Shown here: positions 17,211 to 25,841 of the stretch, piece after piece | Position numbering within the stretch: position 1 is the stretch's first letter | Layout of the letters: each line of letters opens with the position of its first letter | Assembly: GCA_965203615.1 (NCBI GenBank) | Contig: OZ241900.1 | Coordinates: forward strand, 744,001-808,000 | Reading direction: 5' to 3' | Length of the DNA: 64,000 nucleotides | Source of the DNA: VXNE01 sp965203615 | GTDB lineage: Bacteria; Pseudomonadota; Gammaproteobacteria; Pseudomonadales; Azotimanducaceae | Notes under the pieces: model-generated | Told to the model about the DNA's origin: nothing | Seen by the model: the letters and a program-made list of their open reading frames with translations, nothing else | Database searches by the model: none | Position numbers and translations under genes: made by a program

Positions 17211-17435
17211 CTAGCCCTTCGGCGGAAATGGGTCATTCCCGTACGAGCTCCGTTCGCGGATCCGGCCATCCCGACCGTGAACGTACACCTCCGTCCGCTG
17301 CCTCCGGGCGATCTCGCGCGCCGCATCGATGGCTTCGCGCTGCGTCTCGTAGCGGCGCGTAACGCGCTCGGCGCCCTCTTTGCGCACGGCCCACTTTCCG
17401 TCTCGCGGAACGACGTGTTGGCCCTTGCTAGCCAT
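17211..17435 (-). CDS. DUF2188 domain protein
   Basis: This 74-residue protein matches DUF2188 along its length: GQHVVPRDGKWAVRKEGAER at the start, EAIDAAREIARRQRTEV in the helix, and the closing GRIRERSSYGNDPFPP. The family's role is unknown; it is common beside mobile and stress genes. ATG 17435 follows AGGACAGTGAGC, giving a usable ribosome binding site; the longer GTG/ATG starts upstream would add non-family sequence. It is directly upstream of the frameshifted VNCPFD gene, 18 bp apart on the same strand, so the two probably formed an operon. Confidence 0.75.
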   Translation of the reverse strand: MASKGQHVVPRDGKWAVRKEGAERVTRRYETQREAIDAAREIARRQRTEVYVHGRDGRIRERSSYGNDPFPPKG

Positions 17436-17539
17436 GCTCACTGTCCTTAGTTTCGCTTGCCAAGCAGTATAGCACCAGCCGCCCCCCGCATGGCCCTTCC
17501 CAACCTCCCGCGGCCCGGCCCTCGTACGGCCTGAACCCG

Positions 17540-17690
17540 TTCGATGTAGGTGGCGCCGTAGCAATCCACTGATTGAACGAGACGCCGTCGTCTTTGGCCA
17601 AACGTGCGGCCGTTTCCTTCAGCGAAGCCGGCAACTTTAGCGGGTACTTGTAACGGGTGGATTCGCTCCCGTTCGTAGTCTCCTCAAGAT
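17540..17690 (-). pseudogene. Remnant of an RHH/HicB-like antitoxin
   Basis: A minus-strand frame gives TRYKYPLKLPASLKETAARL followed by AKDDGVSFNQWIATA. This is the ribbon-helix-helix core found in HicB-like and related antitoxins (PLKLPxSLxxxAxxLAxxxGxSxNQxI). No acceptable start codon is found upstream, and after WIATA the sequence stops resembling the family. The fragment is therefore truncated at both ends, with no toxin partner nearby. Confidence 0.4.
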
Positions 17691-17791
17691 CTCTCTCGGC
17701 GCTGTGACCGCGATGCCCTGAGCCCTGCCGGGAACCCGGGGGCTCCCTGGTGTGCCGATCTTGAGCTTCTTCACCGTGCGCGCAAATTTGC

Positions 17792-19240
17792 TTACCCGGC
17801 TAGCGCCTTGACCCGTTCCATCTGTTCCGCAAGGGCGTTCAGTGCGGCCGCCAGTGCAGTCACGCCGGGTACGACCTGGTCGTATTTGCGCTGCTCGATG
17901 GCCTCCCGGACCCACGGCAGAGTCTTCGCTCCGTAGCCCGTGTACCGGCCGGGCGAATAGATCTGGTGCCGGTACCAGGGTCAGGTCCGGCAGGCCTTCC
18001 TCGCGCAGTAGAACGCGCTCGGCGGTGTAGAGCAGCGTGTTGATCTCATCCAGGTTGGCCGCGTCCAGATCCGGATACAGCCTGGTCCCGTTCAAGGCGG
18101 CGTCGAGCCTGGCCAGCGCGTTGTGGATCGGCGCGAAGTGAAGTGCGGCACCGTATCGCGCAGTGGAGGGGGGCGCAGCGGCTTCGTGGGGTCGAGAGCC
18201 GCCGCGAATTGGCCGGACTCGATGAGACCGTTGACGCGGGCCGTCTCAGCGCGCTGTTTGTCGGCAAGTTTTTCGATCTCCTCGACGTAACGCCTGACGG
18301 TCGAGGCAAGATCCTTGAAGTCGAAGGGCAGGAGCGGCGCGTTCGCCATGCGCAGCGTGGCGCGGCCGGTCGTTTTCGCAAGCACGACGCCGTAGACGTG
18401 ACCGGGGTCGACGAAGCGCTCGTGGTGCTCGATGGTGTCGTAGAGCGTATGGTATGTGCCGCTTTCCGCTTCGCCGCCTGCAGAGACGTGGGCCGACGAG
18501 ATGCCGAGGTGCTGGAAGAAGGCGCTGTAGTCGGAGCCGGAACCGAGCGCCTCGAGCGAAAGGTCCCGTTCGGCCAGATCCTGGCGCGACTGCTCGTCGC
18601 CGGTGGCGCGGATTCTCGCCCGGTTGCGGTCGGCCAGGCTCAAACCCGTCGGCGGGTCGGCCACGTCGCGCTGCACCTCGGTCCAGAACCTGGTCAGCGC
18701 GTGGCTGCCGCCAAGGCTCAGGAAACCGCGCTCGTTGGCGTCGGTGTTGGTGTACAGGACGGCCTTCCGCCTGAGCTCCTCGCCGTGCTCCTCCGCCCAT
18801 TCGGTAGATCCCATCAGCCCCTGTTCCTCTCCACCCCAGGCGGCGAACACCAGGGTGCGGCCCGGAGGTTCCGGGAGTTGCGCGATGGCCTTGGCCTCGG
18901 CGAGCGTGGCGACGAGCCCGGAGATCGGGTCGCGGGCACCGTGGTTCCAAGCGTCGTGGTGGTTGCCGCGCAGCACCCACTGGTCGGGCCAGCGCGCGCC
19001 TTCGAGGCGCGCGACGACGTTCATGGCGGTCACTGTGCGCCAGTCGAACTTCACGGTGAGTCGCACGGTGGCCGGTCCGGGCCCGATGCGGTAGGTGATG
19101 GGCAACGCGCCCCGCCACTCGGGCGGTGCGACCGGGCCCTCGATGGCGTCGAGAAGCGGGCGGGCATCGCCGTAGCCGATCGGCAAAGTCGGGATCGTCG
19201 GCATTGCCGGCGCTTCGTCCCGGGCCAGGGGGACCTTCCT
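17792..19240 (-). pseudogene. M28 glutamate carboxypeptidase-like peptidase, truncated and frameshifted
   Basis: The middle part is a clear M28/PSMA-type zinc peptidase: GNHHDAWNHGARDP, FAAWGGEEQGLMGS, LYTNTDANERGF and YHTLYDTIEHHE hold the zinc ligands and catalytic Glu. The C-terminal dimerisation domain continues in two other frames: ALARLDAALNGTRLYPDLDA after a shift near 18140, then YRHQIYSPGRYTGYGAKTLP after a shift near 17975, ending at 17792. The N-terminal 200-250 residues (signal and protease-associated domain) are missing upstream of about 19240, where homology stops abruptly. It is inactive as it stands. Confidence 0.75.
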
Positions 19241-19565
19241 GGATCTGCAGACACACCTTCCTCTACTGGCGACTGCGGAAAGGAAGACGGTAACGGGTAC
19301 GGATCGGCAGCACCCGAGATGACCGGCGCTCCGCCTAGCAGATGCAGAGACCTCTACTTGGTCGTCGCTTCGATCCTCGACCGACTGCCTCGGCAGCAAA
19401 CGGCTCGTAGCCAGACCCCGAACGCTGTGTCCACCGGCAAAGCCCCCACGTTCACAGGTGCCGCACCACGTCCACGCGCCTTGCGTCACCCGCCGGTTTG
19501 AACCTCATTCTGTTGCATGGTAATGAGCCATGTTCCCATCATGTGCCGCAAAATCACTTGGAGTT
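19241..19565. other. Gap between broken peptidase and AbiE operon
   Basis: No coding-like frame or RNA was recognised in these 325 bp. The left border is where the peptidase homology ends, so a deletion or insertion junction lies here. Confidence 0.4.
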
Positions 19566-19590
19566 CTATTTCGAAATAGTGCTATTTTAT
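19566..19590 (+). promoter_or_regulatory. Palindromic operator/promoter of abiE
   Basis: CTATTTCGAAATAG (19566-19579) is a perfect 14-bp palindrome, followed at once by a third half-site CTATTTTATT (19582-19591), which also contains a TATTTT -10-like element, 5 bases before the ATG. AbiEi antitoxins are known to repress their operon by binding inverted repeats at the promoter, and this arrangement fits. Confidence 0.55.
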
Positions 19591-19595
19591 TGGTT

Positions 19596-20429
19596 ATGAA
19601 CCATCTAAGAACGCAACGCTTAAAGCCTCTCCTCGACACGGTCCCGCCCGGCTTCGTGGTGGACACGCCTTGGCTCACGACCCGCGGCATCGACCCGAAG
19701 TCCATCCACGACTACGTCGCACGCGGCTGGCTCGAACGCCTTGTCCGCGGGGTGTACCGCCGTCCAACGCCGCAACGCGTGCCGGGCGGCGACGGGGATT
19801 TCTGGGCCATCCTTCTCCTTTCCCTACAACGGCTCATGAACTACGCAGTGCATCTGGGCGGTGAGACCGCACTCGACTTAGCCGGCCACGCGCACTACCT
19901 GAACCTCGGCGGAGCGCCGCGCGTGCGTTTTTACGGCAACGTGCCGTCCTGGCTCAAGCGCCTCCCCACGTCGACGGAGATCGTCGTCCGCCAACGCACC
20001 CTCTTCGGCGACGACCCGGTGGGCATCGAGGAGTTCGACATCGGGGCCGGAGCCGTCGTCAACGCGTGGCGTTGGCCCGTTTGGGCGTCGTCTCCCGAAC
20101 GCGCCATCCTAGAAGCACTCGACGAGTTGCCGCGGCACGCGAGTTTCGACAACCTCGACAAGATATTCGAGGGCCTCGTGTCGCTACGGCCCCGCCAGCT
20201 CACGGCGCTGCTGGCCGCCTGCCGCAGCGTTAAGGTCCGCAGGCTGTTCTTCGTCTTCGCGGACCGCCACGGCCACGGGTGGCGGGAGCACGTCGACGCG
20301 TCGGCCATCGACCTCGGGTCCGGGCCGCGGGCCCTCGTCGCCGGCGGACGGTTCCACCCGACCTACCGCATCTCCGTGCCCGAAACGCTGATGCCTGCGT
20401 ACCCTCGAACCACGGACAGCGATGCTTGA
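19596..20429 (+). CDS. abiEi: AbiEi-type antitoxin
   Basis: This 277-residue antitoxin of a type IV AbiE system has an N-terminal winged helix (VVDTPWLTTRGIDPKSIHDY, then VARGWLERLVRGVYRRP) for DNA binding. The C-terminal AbiEi domain includes YAVHLGGETALDLAGHAHYL and an SSPERAILEALDELP segment. ATG 19596 gives the family's usual N-terminus; upstream in-frame codons lie in the AT-rich promoter. There is little room for a ribosome binding site, so the message may be nearly leaderless. It overlaps abiEii by 8 bp, and a palindromic operator lies directly upstream. Confidence 0.85.
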   Translation: MNHLRTQRLKPLLDTVPPGFVVDTPWLTTRGIDPKSIHDYVARGWLERLVRGVYRRPTPQRVPGGDGDFWAILLLSLQRLMNYAVHLGGETALDLAGHAHYLNLGGAPRVRFYGNVPSWLKRLPTSTEIVVRQRTLFGDDPVGIEEFDIGAGAVVNAWRWPVWASSPERAILEALDELPRHASFDNLDKIFEGLVSLRPRQLTALLAACRSVKVRRLFFVFADRHGHGWREHVDASAIDLGSGPRALVAGGRFHPTYRISVPETLMPAYPRTTDSDA

Positions 20430-21270
20430 CCGCTACCTGGCACAGGTTCACCTGCTCCTGAGCGTCCTGCCCGAAATCGCGCGGGAGACCGCGTTCGCGC
20501 TCAAGGGGGGCACGGCCATCAATCTGTTCTACCGGGACCTGCCAAGGCTGTCCGTCGATCTCGACCTAACGTGGCTGCCCGTCACGGACCGCCAATCGTC
20601 GCTCCGGAACATCGACGACGCGCTCGAACGCATCGTGGTGGCCATCGCGGCACGCCATCCACGGTTCGAAGCACGCCGCGCCGCCGGAGGCGGGGGCGCC
20701 GACACGCGCGTCATCGTCAGGGACGGCCGGGCGCAGGTGAAGATCGAAACCTCTCCGGTCACGCGGGGGGCGGTTTATCCGGCGCGGTCGATGCCGACAT
20801 CCGAGGCGGTGACAGACCGTTTCGGGTTCGTCGAGGCGAACGTCTTGGCCTTCGAGGACCTGTACGGCGGGAAGCTCCACGCGGCGCTCGACCGCCGTCA
20901 CCCGCGCGACCTCTTCGACGTCAAGCTGCTCTACGACAACGAGGGCCTGACCGACGATATGTTCCGCGTGTTCATGGTCTACGTCGCGAGTTCGGGCCGA
21001 CCGATGCACGAGCTCCTCGCCCCGCCGCCTCCTCTCAGAGGAGACCTCTACGACAAAGAGTTCGTCGGCATGACCCGCGAAGCGATTTCCCTGGATACGC
21101 TCGCCGACACCGCCCGGACCTTGCACGCCGACATCAGGTCACGCCTACACGGCGAAATCGCGGACTTCCTGCTCTCCCTCCACGACGTAAAGGCATGCTG
21201 GAGCGCCTCGTTGAGCGCGATCACGGCGGGCTACCAGAGTGGATTGGACGAGCGTCGTCCCCTACCCTAG
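20422..21270 (+). CDS. abiEii: AbiEii nucleotidyltransferase toxin
   Basis: This 282-residue toxin of the AbiE pair has an N-terminal nucleotidyltransferase motif: FALKGGTAINLFYRDLPRLS followed by VDLDLTW, the GG...DxD pattern. The conserved EDLYGGKLHAALDRRHPRD and LFDVKLLYDNEGL follow. Known members modify tRNA or other nucleotides and block growth on phage infection, giving abortive infection. ATG 20422 overlaps the antitoxin stop, which implies coupling. The catalytic motifs are intact. The C-terminus (SAITAGYQSGLDERRPLP) is complete, so the system should be functional. Confidence 0.85.
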   Translation: MLDRYLAQVHLLLSVLPEIARETAFALKGGTAINLFYRDLPRLSVDLDLTWLPVTDRQSSLRNIDDALERIVVAIAARHPRFEARRAAGGGGADTRVIVRDGRAQVKIETSPVTRGAVYPARSMPTSEAVTDRFGFVEANVLAFEDLYGGKLHAALDRRHPRDLFDVKLLYDNEGLTDDMFRVFMVYVASSGRPMHELLAPPPPLRGDLYDKEFVGMTREAISLDTLADTARTLHADIRSRLHGEIADFLLSLHDVKACWSASLSAITAGYQSGLDERRPLP

Positions 21271-21389
21271 TAGGAGGTCAGGCAAGTGACTGGGCGCGTG
21301 TAGCGAAGTTCTCGCCACGATTAGGGAACGCCTCTCCGGAGGCTTCCATGCAGCGCCATTGCAGGCCGGTGGCGTCCGCAGAAAAGGAA

Positions 21390-21407
21390 ACGCCCCTTTC
21401 GGGGCGT
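21390..21407. terminator. Hairpin downstream of abiE
   Basis: ACGCCCC/GGGGCGT form a perfect 7-bp stem around TTTC, 120 bp after abiEii and before the NYN gene. No T-run follows on either strand, so termination is only suggested. Confidence 0.35.
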
Positions 21408-21482
21408 CGGGCCAGCGATACTATCGCCAGCGGGGTGCCGACAATGATCCTCGGAGGAGCTGACATTGTCAACGCTCGCGAG

Positions 21483-22160
21483 ATGGGCCTGGATAGGAGC
21501 GATATCGGGGGCGGCGTGCAGGACGAGGACAGCAGCAGGGCGAAAGGCCACAGAGTCAGGGTGTACGTTGACGGGTTCAACCTGTATTACGGGTTGCGGT
21601 CAAAGGGCTGGCGACGATTCTATTGGCTCGACGTAAGGGCGCTTGGGCAGAACCTGTTGCGTCCGGGACAGCGGCTGGCCGGCGTGAGGTACTTCACGGC
21701 GCGGATCGCTGGCAGGGATCGCGGGAGACAGCGCCGCCAGGCCGTGTTCCTCGAGGCGCTGGAGGCCCTCGCCGACGTGCAGGTTCACTACGGGCATTTC
21801 CTGTCGAAACCCCGGGAGTGCCGGACCTGCGGCGCTCGGTGGACGGTCTACGAAGAGAAGATGACGGACGTCAACATCGCGGTGAGGCTCCTCGGCGATG
21901 CTCAGGACGACTTGTTCGACACGGCGATCCTGGTCTCTGCGGATGGCGATCTTGCCGGACCGGTGGAGGCAGTTCTGGAACGCTATGAGGACAAGCGTGT
22001 GATCGCCGTGTTCCCGCCGGGCAGAAGGTCAGACAGGTTGCGTGGAGCTGCGACGGCGGGATTCACAGTGGGACGAAGAGTGCTGAAGGACAGTCAGTTG
22101 CCGCCGCGGATCGTCAAGCCCGACGGGTTCGTGCTGGAGCGTCCGCAACGCTGGAACTGA
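21483..22160 (+). CDS. NYN/PIN-like nuclease domain protein (LabA-like)
   Basis: The 225-residue product has the NYN fold's acidic residues: Asp in VYVDGFNLYYGL, Asp in EEKMTDVNIAV and Asp in LVSADGDLAGP. Such PIN-related domains are metal-dependent ribonucleases. A four-Cys-like CRTCGAR motif sits between the first and second acidic sites. ATG 21483 is a guess; an ATG at 21444 and a GTG at 21516 are alternatives, none with a clear ribosome binding site. It lies between AbiE and the Zorya operon, converging with the latter. Placement suggests a defence-associated nuclease, but no partner is proven. Confidence 0.75.
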   Translation: MGLDRSDIGGGVQDEDSSRAKGHRVRVYVDGFNLYYGLRSKGWRRFYWLDVRALGQNLLRPGQRLAGVRYFTARIAGRDRGRQRRQAVFLEALEALADVQVHYGHFLSKPRECRTCGARWTVYEEKMTDVNIAVRLLGDAQDDLFDTAILVSADGDLAGPVEAVLERYEDKRVIAVFPPGRRSDRLRGAATAGFTVGRRVLKDSQLPPRIVKPDGFVLERPQRWN

Positions 22161-22281
22161 AACTGTGGCATTGCGGCTTGCCACGGTCGGAAGGTTTAGG
22201 CAGCGGCGCGAACGGGCGACTCGTTGCAGGTTCCGAAGCGGATCGTTGAGCGGTGGAGAGCCGAAAAACGACCGTCACCAT

Positions 22282-23523
22282 CTACGACGAGCTGCGCGGC
22301 TTGTAATTGCCACGACCACGACCAGATCGGCGTGAGTATCTGGACGGGACTGCCTTAGGCCTGTAGCGGTCGTAACTGACGCGGTTTGCGCGGGTTGATC
22401 GCCCAGCGGCCGTGTCTAACGGAGCGACTTCATACAATGCCTGCTTGGGCTCGCGTACGCTCCAGCCCTGTCTTTGGGCAGCGTCGATGTCCGCTGGCGA
22501 GATTGCCACGCCGCGAGTTTGCGAAGGCCACGCAAGTTCAAGGAAAGCCTTGGGGTGATCCGCAGATTCGATAGGATAGCCCACTTCGGGAGGCGTCTCG
22601 CCACGGCGGCGCAGCTCGTCGATAAGTCCGTACATTGCCGGGTCAGCGCGCTTGGACACGAGATTCCAGCTCGGCGCGGCGGCATCGACGCCCTGTTCCC
22701 GGCGGAGCTTGGCGATCTGCTGGCTGTTCTCGTGGGAGACGTGTAAATGCCCATGGTTGGGTGCGCGCCGATGACAATCCGCGCAAAGCGCCTGCAAGTT
22801 CGATCCGCGATTGTCCGTTTTCACACCATTGACATGGTGAACGTGCAAGAGGTTTCTGTGCTGATCGAGGTGAACTCCGCATTCCTGGCAAGTGTAATTG
22901 GCGGACTCTTTCGTGCGTCTGGACACGTCCGGCCAGTCGGCGGTGTAGGAACCGTCCTGTTCGCCCGCGAGGCGCATTGGCATATGCGGGAAGTAGGAGC
23001 TGTATGTTTCGAAGAATCGCTGTAGATCGAAACGGGCGAACGCGCCTTTGCGGTCGTGGCGATAGCCATCGTAGTTTAGTTCGCGCAAGCAGTTCTTGCA
23101 GACATTGAGTCGGGTCTTTCCTGAGACGCGTTGTCTAGCCTCGTCGGAACCGGTGATGGTGAATTCACCGCTGCAGTCGTTGGTCGCGACGTACCGTTGG
23201 AAGCGGCCCTTTCGCTTCATATCTTCCAAGGTGGCGCACCACGCGACGTGGAATTTCCTGCCGTCGTGGCGACCGGCCAGCACCTCTGCGACGTTCCAGC
23301 CGTGATCCTGAATGTAGAGCAAGACATGGCGGTTCTGATAGGTAAGGAGGCCCTGAAGCGTTTCGATGTCGTCGATCTTGACTTCGATGCCCTCGGGGAG
23401 TTCCCAGTCGACGGGTTCACGCCCGTGAGCGGCGCCACTAACGGGATCGTGGACTTGGACGTGGTCCGCGCCCATCTGGACGACAGCGCGACGGAGAAGG
23501 CTGAAGTCGGCGTCAAGTCGCAC
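22282..23523 (-). CDS. zorE: HNH endonuclease, ZorE-type effector
   Basis: The 413-residue protein has a novel-looking N-terminal domain (about 1-130), a CKNC pair at 142-145 and a zinc-bound HNH nuclease. CQEC (212-215), LLHVHHVNGVKTDNRGSNLQ (225-244) and CADCHRR (247-253) carry the metal ligands and catalytic His. Type II Zorya consists of ZorA, ZorB and ZorE, where ZorE is an HNH nuclease acting on phage DNA. Position as third gene after zorA and zorB, overlapping zorB by 11 bp, supports the same role. GTG 23523 follows GAGGAGCAGG. A basic tail ends the protein. Type II Zorya is the best fit, though ZorE lengths vary. Confidence 0.75.
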   Translation of the reverse strand: MRLDADFSLLRRAVVQMGADHVQVHDPVSGAAHGREPVDWELPEGIEVKIDDIETLQGLLTYQNRHVLLYIQDHGWNVAEVLAGRHDGRKFHVAWCATLEDMKRKGRFQRYVATNDCSGEFTITGSDEARQRVSGKTRLNVCKNCLRELNYDGYRHDRKGAFARFDLQRFFETYSSYFPHMPMRLAGEQDGSYTADWPDVSRRTKESANYTCQECGVHLDQHRNLLHVHHVNGVKTDNRGSNLQALCADCHRRAPNHGHLHVSHENSQQIAKLRREQGVDAAAPSWNLVSKRADPAMYGLIDELRRRGETPPEVGYPIESADHPKAFLELAWPSQTRGVAISPADIDAAQRQGWSVREPKQALYEVAPLDTAAGRSTRANRVSYDRYRPKAVPSRYSRRSGRGRGNYKPRSSS

Positions 23524-24265
23524 CGCACGCCCCCTGCTCCTCGAGGATCTTGCGGATTTTGGTTTCAGCGTTGGTGACCACTCTCACGGTGACTCTACGG
23601 GAGGCGCTGGACAACTCGGCTCCTGTAATCGGATCTTTGACCGCGTGCGCCGAAGAGAAACCGACGGCGGCGACCTTCGCCTTGATCCACTCGCGGGTCG
23701 CGGAGAGTGCGGGCAGGGAGTGGACATGCTCAAGGACAGACCGCGTCCTCCCTTGGGACAGACGCATGTTGTTGAAGTAGGCGTCGTCGCCGGTCATTCC
23801 GAGCCACTCGCTCGACGTATGTCCTTCGATGCGTACCTCGTCGATCTCGTCCTTGAAGGTCTCGAGTACCCCGAGATAGCGAGGAAAGAAGCCGTCAAGG
23901 ATCTCGACGAACCGTGGCTGAAGGGCGTCCTCGCCGGCTTCGAAGAGCACTTCCGGAGAGTGAAATGCGACGGAAAGGTCCGAGGATACGGTAGCGTCCC
24001 AGCTCTCGAGATCGAGGGCGAACTCCTCCTGCAAGGCATCGTGGATCGCAACCTGGGTCTCGCGGTAGGCGACTGCAATCTCCTTGATGCGGTCGCGCTC
24101 GCAGTATGCGTGCCGCATGAGAGCGATAGAGATAAACAGGAACACCATCATCAGTCCGGCCATGAGATCGGAGATGCTGAACCAGTGTTCGCCATCGTCA
24201 CGCGACCGCGGAGTGCCGAGAATCCGCGCTGATGCAGGTGACTCAGTCAAAAGGCGCCCCCGCAT
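23513..24265 (-). CDS. zorB: ZorB: MotB/OmpA-like stator subunit
   Basis: This 250-residue protein is anchored by one membrane segment (about 31-50, SISDLMAGLMMVFLFISIAL) that carries the proton-accepting Asp at 33, as in MotB/ExbD. A coiled region follows, then a C-terminal OmpA-like peptidoglycan-binding domain with VRIEGHTSSEW and NNMRLSQGRTRSVLEHV. In Zorya, ZorA5-ZorB2 forms a proton-driven motor that senses infection at the cell envelope. ATG 24265 overlaps the zorA end by 23 bp; a TTG at 24295 would add ten residues. Confidence 0.85.
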   Translation of the reverse strand: MRGRLLTESPASARILGTPRSRDDGEHWFSISDLMAGLMMVFLFISIALMRHAYCERDRIKEIAVAYRETQVAIHDALQEEFALDLESWDATVSSDLSVAFHSPEVLFEAGEDALQPRFVEILDGFFPRYLGVLETFKDEIDEVRIEGHTSSEWLGMTGDDAYFNNMRLSQGRTRSVLEHVHSLPALSATREWIKAKVAAVGFSSAHAVKDPITGAELSSASRRVTVRVVTNAETKIRKILEEQGACGAT

Positions 24266-25841
24266 CGCGCATGGATCCGGGTCGAACTCGGACAATGCGG
24301 CCCATCTCTTCCACGAGGTTCTGGTAGTCGTCTGCGAACTTGCCAGTGATCTTGCCGAGGTCCCGTCCCATCTCGTTCAACACGCGGGTGAGTTCGTCCT
24401 GCATGGATTTGTCGAAGACGTCAAAGCTGTCGTTGATGCCCTGGTTGGTCTTGTTGAGCGCCTCCCCCAACTGCTCCCGAAACGCGTTTCCCATGGTCTC
24501 CGCCGCATTCTGGTGCGCTTGGACTGAGTTCGTAACTGCAGTCTCGATCTGACGTTGGAGGAGGTCGCTAGCCTCCGTGACGGCACGTACCGCTTCAGTC
24601 GTAGCGCGACTCGTTGACTCTGCGGCTTCCCGCATTGACTCAGCCAGCGTGGCGGACGACTGCTGTGCCTCGCGGGTGAGTTCGTCGTTGCGCTGGACGA
24701 TAGCGTCGATGCTCTCCTTCGCCTGCGTGAGCAGTGCGGTGTACTGAGTGGATGCGGCTTCAACTGAAGCCGCCATCTTGTCGGCCATTTCCTGCACGAG
24801 GGCCTGCGTGATGGGAATGGCTTCGAGAGCGCGGTCACGCATTTCAGCGAACGCTTGAAGATGGGCTTCAAGTTCCGATAGCTGTCGGTCAGCGGTGGCG
24901 ACTATCGTGGCGAGGCTCTCTATCGCCGGAGGGATGCCCTGGGCAGACTCGGCGATGCTGGCGACGGCTTGCTGGGAGTGCTGAGCAGCCTCGACCGATT
25001 GTTCGTAGAGTTGGTGGAGTTGGTCGAGTTGGGTGCGGTACTTGTCCTGCCACTCGACGAGTTTCTGCACGGAGGCATCGAGGGCTTTGAAGTTCTCGCC
25101 GAATTGTTCCGTCAAGTTGTCATTGAAGTCCGAAATGACCTGCTCTAGTGCCTGGATGACCTGCTCCGTCGCAGACTTGGAGAGTTGCTCACCGAAGTCG
25201 TCCAGCTTGGCCCAAAGGGACTCCTCGAACTCGGCGCGGTTGGCCCGGTCTTCGCGCCGTGCATCCTGAAAGTCAGTGCGCATGAGCTTTAGCTGGCCGG
25301 CAAGGCTGGACTCATCAGCACCAGCGATTGCATCTCGCAGTGTTGGGAGCAACTGGAGCATTTGGGAGTGATTGCGAAGCTCGGACAAAATCTCTTCCGG
25401 CCCGGCCTCCGGAGTTGAGTCGGCCTCGACAGGTCTCAGTATCGGCGTCGTGGTCAGGCCCTTGAAGACGATGCTCGTGAACATCCCGGCGAGGCTCGTG
25501 ATGAAGGCCGTCTTGAGGCCGTCCAGTAACCGACCGATGCTGCTATCAACGTCGGTGGGTCGGAAGTCGAGGAGACCGATGACGATGCCGACGAACGTCC
25601 CTAGGATCCCTACGGTGGTAAGCATCGTGGGAGCATAGGCGGTGAAACGAGCAGCCCGACCATTGCGCGCGCACCAGCATGCGAACCCGAAAAGGGCTAG
25701 CAGTACCCAGAGGAAGAACTCGGTGACTGTGGTAGGAGAAACCCCAATCAGGAGGGATTCGAGAAGACCCGCCACTATCGCGATCTCGCGATCATGCGTG
25801 GGTGTGCCGTGTTGTGCGCGAATCCGAACATGACCTGACAT
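24243..25841 (-). CDS. zorA: ZorA: MotA/ExbB-like channel with long coiled-coil tail
   Basis: This 532-residue membrane protein has three membrane segments at about 38-57, 72-92 (TTVGILGTFVGIVIGLL) and 111-129 (TAFITSLAGMFTSIVFKGL), the MotA/TolQ/ExbB channel pattern. It then has nearly 400 residues of Ala/Gln/Glu-rich coiled coil projecting into the cytoplasm. That long tail is the hallmark of ZorA, where it transmits a signal to the nuclease effector. ATG 25841 has no clear ribosome binding site; later in-frame starts would still leave all membrane segments. First gene of the zorABE operon. Confidence 0.85.
   Translation of the reverse strand: MSGHVRIRAQHGTPTHDREIAIVAGLLESLLIGVSPTTVTEFFLWVLLALFGFACWCARNGRAARFTAYAPTMLTTVGILGTFVGIVIGLLDFRPTDVDSSIGRLLDGLKTAFITSLAGMFTSIVFKGLTTTPILRPVEADSTPEAGPEEILSELRNHSQMLQLLPTLRDAIAGADESSLAGQLKLMRTDFQDARREDRANRAEFEESLWAKLDDFGEQLSKSATEQVIQALEQVISDFNDNLTEQFGENFKALDASVQKLVEWQDKYRTQLDQLHQLYEQSVEAAQHSQQAVASIAESAQGIPPAIESLATIVATADRQLSELEAHLQAFAEMRDRALEAIPITQALVQEMADKMAASVEAASTQYTALLTQAKESIDAIVQRNDELTREAQQSSATLAESMREAAESTSRATTEAVRAVTEASDLLQRQIETAVTNSVQAHQNAAETMGNAFREQLGEALNKTNQGINDSFDVFDKSMQDELTRVLNEMGRDLGKITGKFADDYQNLVEEMGRIVRVRPGSMRDAGAPFD

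Noticed and set aside
22282..25841. Flagellar MotAB or Tol/Exb stator operon
   Set aside because: The channel protein's tail is far too long, the third gene is an HNH nuclease, and no flagellar or Tol genes are nearby.
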